DNA from: Acidimicrobiaceae bacterium
Lineage (GTDB): Bacteria; Actinomycetota; Acidimicrobiia; Acidimicrobiales; UBA8190
NCBI GenBank assembly: GCA_003151475.1
Contig: PLXQ01000034.1
Coordinates: 183,537 to 247,536 of the forward strand
Length of the DNA: 64,000 nt
Reading direction: 5' to 3'
The position numbers and the translations under genes were made by a program. The first letter of the stretch is position 1, and each line of letters opens with the position of its first letter. The notes under the pieces are model-generated. The model did not search any database and was not told where the DNA came from. It saw only the letters and a program-made list of their open reading frames with translations. Below are positions 1-8,495 of the stretch, piece by piece.

Positions 1-270
1 TTGTATGTCGACCGGGATGCACTGATGAGACGGGTACTCAGCTCGCTCGGAAGAAATGACCAAGTGGGACTCACCGACGTGGTCAGTAGCGACCCCCTAG
101 AGCAAGGTCTGGCCGAACTAGTCGGGTACCTGTCACTGCAGGAACCCGGCCTTGCTGTTGTGTTCGACGAGGAGCGCCGCGACCAGATCCGGTGGAGTGC
201 CGGGGAAGTCGAACGTGTGGCCGATCTACCCGCAGTTTCGTTCAGTCGAGACCGTTCGGAGTCGAGATGA
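1..270 (+). CDS. jetA: Wadjet subunit JetA, C-terminal end (partial)
   Basis: The reading frame is open from base 1 to a TGA at 268-270 and is cut by the window edge, so the TTG at base 1 is not the true start. The 89 visible residues look like the C-terminal end of a JetA/DUF3375 protein, the MukF-like kleisin subunit of Wadjet. They include an LAELVGYLSL segment followed by an acidic and aromatic strand region ending in AVSFSRDR. In the Wadjet complex JetA bridges the JetC SMC heads and binds JetB. The stop overlaps the jetB start by four bases (ATGA), which indicates translational coupling. The call rests mainly on the three following genes. Confidence 0.8.
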   Translation: MYVDRDALMRRVLSSLGRNDQVGLTDVVSSDPLEQGLAELVGYLSLQEPGLAVVFDEERRDQIRWSAGEVERVADLPAVSFSRDRSESR

Positions 271-878
271 CCGAGAACCTTAGCGGCGCGCTGAACGAAC
301 CTACAGAACTGTCACAGGTGCTGGTCCACCTGATGAAGGGTCCCCTTTATCGGGACACGCACGAAAAGCTGTGGAGTCTCCTCCTCGGCTTACGGAGCCA
401 CGTAAGTGACTTTGTGTCGGTCCTCGGACTGAACGTCGTCGTCGATGAAGCCGAGGGGTATGCCTACGTACGCAGTCAGTTCACCGACCGCGACGCACCC
501 GAGTTTCCACGACTCGTGGCCAGACACACCCTTTCCTTCAAGGTGAGTGTGCTCCTGGCCCTGTTACGCAAGCGCCTGGCGGAGTTCGATGCCAGCAGCT
601 CCGATGTCCGGCTTGTGCTCAGTCGCGACCAGATCATCGAGATGCTCCGCTTATTCATGCCCGACTCCACAAACGAAGCGCTCCTGGTGGACAGCATCGA
701 CGCCACCATCAAGAAGGTGTGCGATCTGGGCTTCCTGCACCAGCTCCGAGGCGAGCAGGGAAAGTTCGAGGTCCGTCGGATTCTGAAGGCCTACATCGAC
801 GGGCAGTGGCTCTCGGAATTCGACGCAAGACTGGACGAGTACCTGGCCGACCTGGATCCGGCGGAGGAGTCTGCGTGA
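267..878 (+). CDS. jetB: Wadjet subunit JetB (MukE-like, DUF4194)
   Basis: This 203-residue protein matches the JetB/DUF4194 family in size and position, immediately after jetA and before the SMC-like jetC. JetB is the winged-helix MukE-like partner of the kleisin in the Wadjet condensin complex. The sequence shows a helical first half and a C-terminal winged-helix-like stretch (IIEMLRLF, then GFLHQLRGEQGKFEVRRILK), followed by an acidic tail. The ATG at 267 is chosen because it forms an ATGA overlap with the jetA stop; the same frame is open upstream from 192, but that part is the jetA shadow. Its own stop overlaps the GTG of jetC. Confidence 0.85.
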   Translation: MTENLSGALNEPTELSQVLVHLMKGPLYRDTHEKLWSLLLGLRSHVSDFVSVLGLNVVVDEAEGYAYVRSQFTDRDAPEFPRLVARHTLSFKVSVLLALLRKRLAEFDASSSDVRLVLSRDQIIEMLRLFMPDSTNEALLVDSIDATIKKVCDLGFLHQLRGEQGKFEVRRILKAYIDGQWLSEFDARLDEYLADLDPAEESA

Positions 879-3800
879 CGCCTTCGCTGTTCAGTCCAAT
901 CGAGCTCGAGGATCCACACTCCGACCGTCTTCCCGGGTGCCGCTTGCAACGCCTTGAAGTCTACAACTGGGGAACCTTCGACGGGAAAATCTGGTCATTC
1001 GAGCTCGCAGGTCGCAACGCTCTCCTCACTGGCGACATCGGCTCGGGTAAGTCGACCCTGGTCGATGCTGTCACCACACTGTTATTGCCAGCGAACAGGA
1101 TCTCCTACAACAACGCGGCTGGGGCAGAGATTCGAGAGCGAGATCTACGTTCGTACGTGCAGGGTCATTACAAGTCGGAACGTAACGAGACGACCGGGGC
1201 TTCGCGACCGGTCGGACTGCGCGACGACCGCCAGTTCTCCGTGATCCTCGGTGTTTTCGCCAACGCCGATTTCGCTACGACCGTCACGCTGGCCCAAGTG
1301 TTCCGCACCAGGGATGTCGGCCAGCCCGAGCGGTTCTTCGTTGTCGCCGACACCGAGCTGTCGATCCTTAAGGAGTTCACCGAATTCGGCTCCGAGTTCT
1401 CCGTCCTGAAGCGACGACTACGAGATCTCGGGGGGCGTCTCTACGACACCTTCCCCGAGTATGGGCGGGATTTTCGACGACATCTCGGCATCGAATCTGA
1501 GCAGGCTATGGAGCTCTTCCATCAGACCGTGTCGATGAAGGCGGTTGACAATCTGAACGATTTCGTTCGCAGCCACATGCTCGAACCATTTGACACGAAC
1601 GCCAAGATCTCCGAGCTGATCGAACACTTCGACAACCTCACGCGGGCCCACGACGCAGTGGTGCAAGCCCGCGCCCAGCTGGAACTCCTCGAACCACTGG
1701 TGATCGATATCGACATCTATGACCAGCTTTCGGAGCAACGATCTGCACTCGAGCACCAACAGGAGGCGTTGCCCTTCTACTTCGCCGACAGGATGCGGAA
1801 TGTACTGGAGAACGAGCTCGAAGAGCTGGTCAGCGATATCCACGAGCTGGATGAGTCCCTCGATTCGGTCGAGAGAAACATCAGAACCTTGCGCCAAGCA
1901 GAAAGCCAGTTGAGCGTCCAGATCGCCGGGAGCGGGGGGGATCGGCTTGCGGCCATCGCGGCCGAGATCGGGCGTCACCAGCGCGACAAGCCCATTCGCC
2001 AAGGCAAGTTCGACCGCTTCAACAAGCGCTTGGCAGAGGTGGGAATGGCGATGGTTTCGGAGGTGGAGCAGTTCCTCTCCAGCCGTGAGCGGGCCGAAGT
2101 TCGAAGGGTCGAGCTGGAGGGGGAACACGCCGGCATCCAAAACGAAATGAACGAACGACGGTTCGACCTACGCTCGATCGAAGAGGAGTCGAGCCAGGTC
2201 AATGACGAGCTGCATAGTCTTCAGTCTCGTCGGAGCAACGTTCCTCGTGTGAGTCTTGAGTTACGTCAGCGCTTGGGCGAAGACCTCGGTATCGATCCCG
2301 ATGATCTTCCCTTCGCCGGCGAGTTGATCCAGGTTCACGAAGATGCGAGCGAGTGGGAGGGCGTGGCCGAGCGGGTGCTCCACTCGTTCGCGCTGTCCTT
2401 GCTGGTCCCAGACGTTCACTACGAAGCCGTCGCCAGTTGGATCAACGACCATCACCTCGGTGCACGGATCGTCTACTACCGGGTACCGGCCCGTCTTGCG
2501 CCGATGAATCCTCCCGAGCGGCGATCAGCCCAACCCCTCCTCGTGGACGTGCTCGAGCTCAAGCCCGATTCGGGGTTCCAGCAATGGTTGGGGAATGAGC
2601 TTGGACGTCGCGCCGACCATGTGTGCGTGGACTCCGTAGCCGAGTTCCGGTCCGCTCAGAAGGCGGTGACTCGGACGGGGCAGATCAAGGACAGGGAGCG
2701 GCATGAGAAGGACGATCGCAAACGGATCGACGATCGTCGGGAGTACGTCCTGGGCTGGACCAATCAGGCCAAGGTCGATGCGCTCGTGGCTCACGCCGCC
2801 TCTCTTCAGCAGCGACTGTCCTCAGCCTCGAATATCATCGCCGGTCTTGTCGAGCGCGTCGGGGCGACCTCATCCCAGCTCCGATCGCTGGCTGGGTTGG
2901 CCGAATATGTGCGCTGGGACGAACTGGACTGGAAATCGCTGGTCAAGGAGATCGCCTCCCTTCAGGCCGAGCGGGATCGCATAACAGCGTCGTCGGACAC
3001 GCTGACCCATCTGACCGGCGAACTCGAGCGGGTCCGAGGGCAAATCGAAACGGACGAGGGGAAACGGAGCGGGCTTCAGCGAGAGCGAGGTGCGGTCGAA
3101 GGGCGCCAACGGACCGTGGAGACGGAGCGAGATCGTTTGGCGCAGATCCTGTCTGACGGCGAGGCGCTCGGGGCCGCCTCTCTATCGTTCGAGTCGATCG
3201 ACCAGTTGGTGACCACCCATCTCGAGGGGCGTGCGCCGGACGTCGTGACACTCTCTTCGGCACAGCGAGACGTTGGGACCTCCCTCAGCCACCAACTCAA
3301 CGATATCGGCAGGCAGCGTGAGACTCTCACCCAGCGCATCGTCCGGTCGATGAGCGCATTCCGTACGAAGTACCCGACAGAGACGTCGGAGTTCGACGAC
3401 TCCATGGGTTCCGCCCGAGAATATCGTGAACTCCATCTGAGGGTGGCGACAGATGATCTGCCTCGTTTCGAGCGTGAGTTCAAGAACTATCTGAATCAGA
3501 ACACGATCCGAGACATTGCCGGATTCTCCGCCCAGTTGAACAAGCACGAGCGGGTCATTCGCGACCGCGTCGAGACTATTAACGAATCATTGACGTCCAT
3601 CGATTACAACGACCGACGATATATCCGGCTCGTGCCCGACCAGACACCGAATACCGATGTGCGGGAATTTCGGGCTGAGTTGCGGGCGTGCACGGACAAC
3701 GTGGTCGGTGCGGTGACCACTGACCAGTACTCGGAAGAGAAATTCCTTCAGGTCAGGAGAATCATCGAGCGGTTCAAGGGCCGTGAGGGCACGACCGATC

Positions 3801-4306
3801 AGGACCGGGCGTGGACCCGCAGGGTGACTGACGTCCGCCAGTGGTTCGTATTTTCTGCGTCCGAACGTTGGCGGGCGGACGATTCCGAATACGAGAACTA
3901 CGCAGACTCAGGTGGCAAGTCCGGAGGGCAGAAGGAGAAGTTGGCGTACACGGTTCTGGCCGCTTCGCTGGCATACCAGTTCAAACTCGACTGGGGCGCC
4001 GCACGATCGAAGGCGTTCAGGTTCGTCGTGATCGATGAGGCCTTCAACCGGGGATCCGAGGTTTCAACCAGGTACGCCCTCAATCTGTTCACCCGACTCG
4101 GGCTCCAATTGTTGATTGTCACTCCTCTCCAGAAGATCCACGTGATCGAGCCGCACGTTTCCGCCGTCGGCTTCGTCGACAATCCGACTGGCAATTGCTC
4201 GCGACTCCAGGGCCTCACCATTGCCGAGTTCCGTCAGCGCCGCAGCGAGCACGGCGACCGAACTGACATCCAGGGACCCGACGCCTCGGTGATGATCGAG
4301 ACCTGA
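875..4306 (+). CDS. jetC: Wadjet SMC-like ATPase JetC
   Basis: This 1143-residue MukB/SbcC-like ATPase is the motor of Wadjet, which extrudes DNA loops and delivers small circular DNA for cleavage. A Walker A motif GDIGSGKST is near residues 54-62. It is followed by long charged coiled-coil stretches around residues 260-480 and 600-850, with a hinge-like globular region near 490-590. The C-terminal head has the signature SGGKSGGQKEKLAY near residue 1011 and the Walker B VVIDEAF near residue 1050. The GTG at 875 overlaps the jetB stop (GTGA) and leaves about 30 residues before the first ATPase strand. An in-frame start at 719 would lie inside jetB and is rejected. All key ATPase motifs are intact. 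Confidence 0.93.
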   Translation: MTPSLFSPIELEDPHSDRLPGCRLQRLEVYNWGTFDGKIWSFELAGRNALLTGDIGSGKSTLVDAVTTLLLPANRISYNNAAGAEIRERDLRSYVQGHYKSERNETTGASRPVGLRDDRQFSVILGVFANADFATTVTLAQVFRTRDVGQPERFFVVADTELSILKEFTEFGSEFSVLKRRLRDLGGRLYDTFPEYGRDFRRHLGIESEQAMELFHQTVSMKAVDNLNDFVRSHMLEPFDTNAKISELIEHFDNLTRAHDAVVQARAQLELLEPLVIDIDIYDQLSEQRSALEHQQEALPFYFADRMRNVLENELEELVSDIHELDESLDSVERNIRTLRQAESQLSVQIAGSGGDRLAAIAAEIGRHQRDKPIRQGKFDRFNKRLAEVGMAMVSEVEQFLSSRERAEVRRVELEGEHAGIQNEMNERRFDLRSIEEESSQVNDELHSLQSRRSNVPRVSLELRQRLGEDLGIDPDDLPFAGELIQVHEDASEWEGVAERVLHSFALSLLVPDVHYEAVASWINDHHLGARIVYYRVPARLAPMNPPERRSAQPLLVDVLELKPDSGFQQWLGNELGRRADHVCVDSVAEFRSAQKAVTRTGQIKDRERHEKDDRKRIDDRREYVLGWTNQAKVDALVAHAASLQQRLSSASNIIAGLVERVGATSSQLRSLAGLAEYVRWDELDWKSLVKEIASLQAERDRITASSDTLTHLTGELERVRGQIETDEGKRSGLQRERGAVEGRQRTVETERDRLAQILSDGEALGAASLSFESIDQLVTTHLEGRAPDVVTLSSAQRDVGTSLSHQLNDIGRQRETLTQRIVRSMSAFRTKYPTETSEFDDSMGSAREYRELHLRVATDDLPRFEREFKNYLNQNTIRDIAGFSAQLNKHERVIRDRVETINESLTSIDYNDRRYIRLVPDQTPNTDVREFRAELRACTDNVVGAVTTDQYSEEKFLQVRRIIERFKGREGTTDQDRAWTRRVTDVRQWFVFSASERWRADDSEYENYADSGGKSGGQKEKLAYTVLAASLAYQFKLDWGAARSKAFRFVVIDEAFNRGSEVSTRYALNLFTRLGLQLLIVTPLQKIHVIEPHVSAVGFVDNPTGNCSRLQGLTIAEFRQRRSEHGDRTDIQGPDASVMIET

Positions 4307-5499
4307 TGGGACCGTGGACGAACGTGGCTGACCTGGTCGCCACGTTGCGGAAGCGATGGCGATCGGGTCGCTACTTGATTGACTATGGCAGAGACGTAAA
4401 GTGGGTCCCGATCGAATTACCCATCAAGGCGCCGTCGGCCGGCGAGTTACTTGATCGATTCGATGACGTGGTGAAGTGGGTCGAACGCTTCCAACATGAG
4501 AGTCGCACCTCGGGTGGCTCACCGTGCTTCGCTGTGGAGTACCGGACCATCAAGGGGAGAAGCCTCGGATCGAATTCGGTGCCTGTACGGGTTCGGATCG
4601 AGAGCTTCGATCACCTACGCACGCTTTTGGGAACGACCAACGAGGTGCAGAGCCTCGATCGGATTCTCGAGCAGACGACTGAGGCGATGCCCGAACTCAC
4701 CCCCTGGGTGGTGGCGCATCCTCTGAAGGCAATTGAGCACGCCGAGATATGGAGCGAGCTGTTGGCGACCGTCGTCTGGATCTCGGCGACGCCCACCGAG
4801 GGTCTGTACCTGCGTCAGATTGACATCCAGGGAGTCGACACCAAGTTTGTGGACCGCCATAGGAGGCTCCTCGACGAGCTTCTCGTTACGGTCCTTCCGG
4901 AGGGCCGCATCGATACTCGATACACCGCCGGCGATTTCGCTCGGCGTTATCACTTTCGACCAAAGCCCGAATACACGCGCCTCCGCATACTTGAGTCTGA
5001 ACCGGCATTGCCCGAAGTGCTCAGTGAGTTCACCCTGCGCACAGAGGAGCTTGCTTCCCTCAAGATTACTTCCCGGACCCTGTTCATCATCGAGAATGAA
5101 ATTACCTTTCTGGCATTTCCTCGCGTATGTAGTGCGATCGCCGTGTTTGGATCGGGATTCGGCCTTGCTTCCTTGCGTCCATTTCCCTGGCTGGATGACA
5201 AAGAGATCGTGTACTGGGGTGACATCGACACACATGGCTTCGACATCCTCAGTCGACTGCGGGCGCGGTTCGACGGGGTGCGCTCGGTGCTTATGGACCG
5301 CGCAACTCTGCTGGCCCACCGCGGACAATGGGTTACCGAGCCCAGCCCGACCAATCGTGCGCTTTCGAACCTCACGAAGGCCGAGGAGGCTCTCTACGGC
5401 GATCTCATCGAGGGCCGGTTTGGTCCTGCGATTCGGCTCGAGCAGGAAAGGGTTCGCTTTTCGGTACTGCAACAGGCGCTACAGCCCTGGAAGACTTGA
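4306..5499 (+). CDS. jetD: Wadjet nuclease subunit JetD (Toprim, DUF3322/DUF2220)
   Basis: This 397-residue protein is the nuclease of Wadjet, related to topoisomerase VI/Spo11 Toprim proteins. The N-terminal half fits DUF3322. The C-terminal half carries a Toprim fold with the acidic residue in FIIENEITF near residue 262 and the metal-binding acidic pair in YWGDIDTHGF near residues 303-311. In characterised Wadjet this subunit cuts circular plasmids captured by JetABC. The ATG at 4306 shares one base with the jetC stop (TGATG), so all four jet genes are translationally linked in A-B-C-D order. No missing catalytic residue was seen. Confidence 0.93.
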   Translation: MGPWTNVADLVATLRKRWRSGRYLIDYGRDVKWVPIELPIKAPSAGELLDRFDDVVKWVERFQHESRTSGGSPCFAVEYRTIKGRSLGSNSVPVRVRIESFDHLRTLLGTTNEVQSLDRILEQTTEAMPELTPWVVAHPLKAIEHAEIWSELLATVVWISATPTEGLYLRQIDIQGVDTKFVDRHRRLLDELLVTVLPEGRIDTRYTAGDFARRYHFRPKPEYTRLRILESEPALPEVLSEFTLRTEELASLKITSRTLFIIENEITFLAFPRVCSAIAVFGSGFGLASLRPFPWLDDKEIVYWGDIDTHGFDILSRLRARFDGVRSVLMDRATLLAHRGQWVTEPSPTNRALSNLTKAEEALYGDLIEGRFGPAIRLEQERVRFSVLQQALQPWKT

Positions 5500-5605
5500 C
5501 CTGGTCGGCTCCCGGTGTCGCAGAGAGTGGTGACGCCGACGATGCGCTCCTTCCGAATGGTCCAGGTTCATCCCGGCAGACACGGCAATCTGGCAGGCTC
5601 TCCCC

Positions 5606-6514
5606 GTGGATCATCTGCGGGAGCTTGCGATCCGGGAAGCCATGTTCGAGTATCTCGATGAGATGGTGGCCCAGTCCAACGATGGGAATCTCTCGTGGGA
5701 ACAGACTGCTCACTTCTCCGTCGCCGGCGAGTTGATCGCTCTACGACAGACCCGAGGCCGAGGGATTCACAAGCCCCGACAGCTCGATGCTGCTTTGTCG
5801 ATCAGCACGGCCTTCACGGGCTTCGGAAGACAGCCGCCCTATGAAGATTCCATCGGGGAAGACGGGTACCCTCGCTACAAGTACGAGGGGACCGACCCAA
5901 ATCTCTCGACAAATCGCGCCTTGCGAATGGCGATGGAGTGTGAACTGCCGTTGGCCTATTTCATCGGGGTGCGACGCGGGGTCTACCGGCCGGTCTACCG
6001 CGTGTACATCGCGGGCGAGGACCCGCTACGTAACGAGTTCATCTTGAGCTTCGCCCGAAGTGAGGTCGGTCTCGACTTCACCACACTGACAGCGCCCGAA
6101 AAGGTCTATGCGGGAAGAATGACAAAGCAAAGACTGCACCAGCCGCTGTTCCGGGAGCAGGTCCTTCATGCTTACTCCTCGAGCTGTGCAGTCTGCCGCT
6201 TGAGGCATACCGAGCTACTCGACGCCGCTCATATCATCGGGGACGCGGAGGACGGAGGTGAGCCAGTGCTACCTAATGGCGTGGCACTGTGCAAGATCCA
6301 CCATGCCGCCTTCGACCGAAACTTCCTCGGAATCACGCCGAATCTGGTTGTCCAGATCAATCAGAGGCTGTTGGATGAGATCGACGGTCCGATGCTGAAA
6401 CATGGCCTGCAGGAGATGCACGGTGGGACGATTTCCGTGCCGCGTCGGATGGATGCGAAGCCAGACCCCTATCGTCTTGAGCAGCGTTACGAGGCCTTCC
6501 TCGCCGCCTCATAG
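5606..6514 (+). CDS. HNH restriction endonuclease-like protein (COG3440-like)
   Basis: This 302-residue protein has a C-terminal HNH nuclease domain. CAVCRLRHTELLDAAHII (about residues 193-210) gives two zinc-type cysteines and the AAH catalytic histidine. LCKIHHAAFDRNF (about residues 227-239) gives the second CxxH pair and the metal-binding His. The N-terminal 150 residues contain DGYPRYKYEGTDP and a YRVYIAGEDP motif found in predicted restriction endonucleases of this family; that part probably recognises DNA, perhaps modified DNA, which is inference. The GTG at 5606 follows jetD by about 105 bases, so it may belong to the defence operon or be an independent island gene. Confidence 0.82.
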   Translation: MDHLRELAIREAMFEYLDEMVAQSNDGNLSWEQTAHFSVAGELIALRQTRGRGIHKPRQLDAALSISTAFTGFGRQPPYEDSIGEDGYPRYKYEGTDPNLSTNRALRMAMECELPLAYFIGVRRGVYRPVYRVYIAGEDPLRNEFILSFARSEVGLDFTTLTAPEKVYAGRMTKQRLHQPLFREQVLHAYSSSCAVCRLRHTELLDAAHIIGDAEDGGEPVLPNGVALCKIHHAAFDRNFLGITPNLVVQINQRLLDEIDGPMLKHGLQEMHGGTISVPRRMDAKPDPYRLEQRYEAFLAAS

Positions 6515-7164
6515 GACCCAATCCCGGTGCTCTTCTCCAAGGTGCCATGTACACCGAGTTCAATAAAGTGGATAGAGAAGGCCCCGAATAAGGGCAACAG
6601 GCGAGCTGGCGATCGTTGCTGGCGCTTCGTCGGGGCCGGCCGAACGGACAGCCATACGGACACCTCGGAGGGTGTGGACCCAAAGAGCAATGACAACTGG
6701 TCGATCGCCTCGGCGGTCACGCGGGAGGACACCGACGTCGCGCCAAGCAGCGACAGGCGATCAGCCAGGAAGTCGGTGTCGACGGCGCGGGGCAGTCGGA
6801 GCACGTCGAGTGCATCCTTGTCGCGGACCCTGTCGACAGCACCGACTCGTTCGGCGATCTTGTGGACCTTGGCCACAAGAAGCGCCCCGGGCCCATCCAC
6901 CCAGATTTCAGTCTCGCGCCTGTCCGTCGGTTCGAGCGCGGCGACGACGGACCGGTCACGGTCAACAGCGGCGCCTTCGAGACCCTTCGCCCGCCGGGCG
7001 GCTCGTTTGCCGTGGGTGCCCAGCCGTGCTCGCCTGGTCCCTGGACCGACGAGGGCTTTCGGGACCGTCAGGCCGATGCCGGGTGGGCAGACCCGGAGAA
7101 CGCGTGGCGCTGTCGCCGCGCGGAGATAAATCAACTCGTCAAACCCGATAAACCTACCAATCAT
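6487..7164 (-). pseudogene. Remnant of an actinobacterial nucleotidyltransferase-fold protein
   Basis: The middle of this minus-strand frame looks like the C-terminal half of a family of actinobacterial nucleotidyltransferase-like (AbiEii-type) proteins. Recognisable parts are GTHGKRAARRAKGLEGA, then GPGALLVAKVHKIAERVG, RVRDKDALDVLRLPRAVDT and a final helix ending LSLLFG. The expected N-terminal GS..D catalytic core is absent; the frame begins with unrelated sequence just before the Fic gene. The last 50 or so residues do not look native and run into the HNH gene end. I read it as a 5'- and 3'-truncated relic, possibly a degraded toxin/antitoxin component. Family recognition is from memory and is moderate. 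Confidence 0.42.
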
Positions 7165-7182
7165 CCTCCATATTGGTATGAT
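7157..7182 (+). promoter_or_regulatory. Candidate promoter/operator of the Fic gene
   Basis: CCAAT (7157-7161) and ATTGG (7172-7176) form an inverted pair, and an overlapping ATCAT (7160-7164) mirrors ATGAT (7178-7182). A TATGAT at 7177-7182 resembles a -10 box 11 bases before the Fic ATG, which would give a nearly leaderless transcript. No good -35 box was seen. Confidence 0.3.
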
Positions 7183-7193
7183 TAGGGGATTCT

Positions 7194-8237
7194 ATGAGGA
7201 GCTTTCAACATCCGCAGACCCTCGATCCCGTCCCCGGGGATGTCGTGGCGTCCCTGCGACGGATCGACCGGGCCGCCGGTGCTGAGGGGGGCTACACGGA
7301 CCAGTTGCCTCAGCTCCTCGACGCCTTGCGAGAACAAGCCCGTGTGGAGTCCATCACCGCGTCGAGCGCGATCGAGGGGGTCGTCGTCGACGATGCCCGG
7401 GTCCCCAGACTCGTCTCCGGAGTGCCAGGCGTGTTCCGCAACCGCAGCGAGGCCGAGTTCGCCGGTTACTCCCGCGCCCTCGACTACCTGAATCAACAGG
7501 ACCCAGGCGAGCTGAGCGTCGGGCTCGTTCTGCACCTTCACCGGCTCCTTTTCGCATTCACCGAAGATCGGGGTGGCCACTTCAAGAGGGACGACAATCT
7601 CGTCGTCGATCGCTTGCCCGACGGCTCTCATGAGGTCCGCTTCGAGCCGGTCAGCGCCGCCGAGACCCCGTTCTTCATGGAGGAGCTGGTCGCCCGGAGC
7701 GTCGCTGCTCTCGGGCAAGACGAGGTGCACCCCTTGATCGTCACCGCCGCGTTCGCCTTGGACTTCCTCTGCATCCATCCCTTCGGAGATGGCAACGGAC
7801 GAGTGGCGCGCCTCGCCACGTCGTACCTGATGGGTCGAACCGGCTATGGCGTCGGTCGTTACGTCAGCCTGGAGCAACTGATCTACAACACCAAGGACGA
7901 CTACTACGGAGCACTGGGCGCATCAACCATCGGCTGGTTCGACGACGGGCACCACGATCTGTGGCCGTGGGCGCGCTACCTGCTTGGACGAGTTGGCGAT
8001 GCGTATGGCCGTTTCGGGCAGCGGATTGCCGCCGGCACCTCGGGTGGGACCAAGCAGGACCGAGTCCGCGACTTCGTCCTGCTCCACGCTCCAGCCACGT
8101 TCACGATCGCCGAGATTCGTCGAGCCGTGCCCGGCGTGAGCGACAACACGATTCGCATCGTTCTCGGTGAGCTCAAGGAGAAGGGCAGCATCACCAATGA
8201 CGGTTCCGGTCGTGGCGCCGCCTGGCATCGGCTCTGA
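7194..8237 (+). CDS. Fic domain AMP-transferase-like protein (class II)
   Basis: This 347-residue Fic/DOC protein carries the full catalytic loop HPFGDGNGRVARL near residues 194-206, including the His and the phosphate-binding Arg needed to transfer AMP to a protein hydroxyl. An inhibitory-helix motif of type (S/T)xxxE(G/N), SSAIEG, sits N-terminally near residues 55-60, which defines class II self-inhibited Fic proteins. The C-terminal 80 residues look like a winged helix (FTIAEIRRAVPGVSDNTIR, then GELKEKGSITNDGSGRG), as in stand-alone Fic-HTH proteins. It stands alone between the nucleotidyltransferase relic and the attachment-like site. The target is unknown; a stress or defence role is suggested only by location. 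Confidence 0.9.
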   Translation: MRSFQHPQTLDPVPGDVVASLRRIDRAAGAEGGYTDQLPQLLDALREQARVESITASSAIEGVVVDDARVPRLVSGVPGVFRNRSEAEFAGYSRALDYLNQQDPGELSVGLVLHLHRLLFAFTEDRGGHFKRDDNLVVDRLPDGSHEVRFEPVSAAETPFFMEELVARSVAALGQDEVHPLIVTAAFALDFLCIHPFGDGNGRVARLATSYLMGRTGYGVGRYVSLEQLIYNTKDDYYGALGASTIGWFDDGHHDLWPWARYLLGRVGDAYGRFGQRIAAGTSGGTKQDRVRDFVLLHAPATFTIAEIRRAVPGVSDNTIRIVLGELKEKGSITNDGSGRGAAWHRL

Positions 8238-8274
8238 GTCCTGCAGGAACGCCGGAGTTCTCGCCGGCTCGAAC

Positions 8275-8325
8275 AAGCCAACAGCGTCTCGAGGAGCCTT
8301 CCGAAAGCCAACACGCAAGCCAACA
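8275..8325 (+). repeat. Three direct copies of AAGCCAACA
   Basis: The 9-mer AAGCCAACA occurs at 8275-8283, 8305-8313 and 8317-8325. An inverted copy of its last eight bases (TGTTGGCT) is at 8595-8602, on the other side of the tRNA fragment. The arrangement around the presumed att core resembles integrase arm-type binding sites, but this is inference. Confidence 0.45.
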
Positions 8326-8450
8326 ATTGGGTCCCTCCGTGTCCCGCAGCGTCCCACCTCGTTTCGCGAACTTCCGAAAAGATCGCTGTCTACCGGGACA
8401 ATTGCGACGTGATGAGATTCTCGGCGACGCCACGACACAACCAAGATCGC

Positions 8451-8495
8451 ACTACGGATCAGAAGGTTGGGGGTTCGAGTCCCTCCAAGCGCGCT
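8451..8495 (+). other. 3' part of a tRNA-Arg(ACG) gene; probable att site
   Basis: The 45 bases match the 3' portion of an actinobacterial tRNA-Arg with anticodon ACG. They contain the anticodon loop CTACGGA, the 3' anticodon stem TCAGA, the variable loop, a T-arm with the TTCGAGT loop, and an acceptor strand ending CAAGCGCG. The 5' half is absent: the bases before the loop do not pair with TCAGA, and no D-arm precedes them. It therefore cannot be a working tRNA. A 3' tRNA piece of this length at the edge of a defence island is the usual signature of an integration site. The CCA end is not encoded. Confidence 0.8.

Larger units (their letters stand above)
1..8495. mobile_element. Right end of a probable integrative/defence island
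   Basis: This segment holds a Wadjet operon, an HNH nuclease, a nucleotidyltransferase-like remnant and a Fic gene. It stops at a partial tRNA-Arg(ACG) 3' end (8451-8495). Elements that insert at a tRNA 3' end regenerate the full tRNA at one end and leave a 3' copy at the other. The fragment is in plus orientation, so the intact tRNA and probably the integrase should lie left of the window. No integrase is visible here, so the extent is inferred from the att-like fragment and the accessory gene content. Confidence 0.5.

Noticed and set aside
1-270. TTG at base 1 as a start codon
   Set aside because: The frame is the C-terminal end of a larger protein cut by the window edge.
719-878. JetC starting at 719
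   Set aside because: That part lies inside jetB in another frame; the GTG at 875 makes the GTGA overlap typical of this operon.
1418-2140. Long minus-strand frame within jetC
   Set aside because: It is a shadow of the coding strand without a domain; similar antisense frames occur in all GC-rich genes here.
8451-8495. A functional tRNA gene
   Set aside because: The 5' half, D-arm and 5' anticodon stem are missing.
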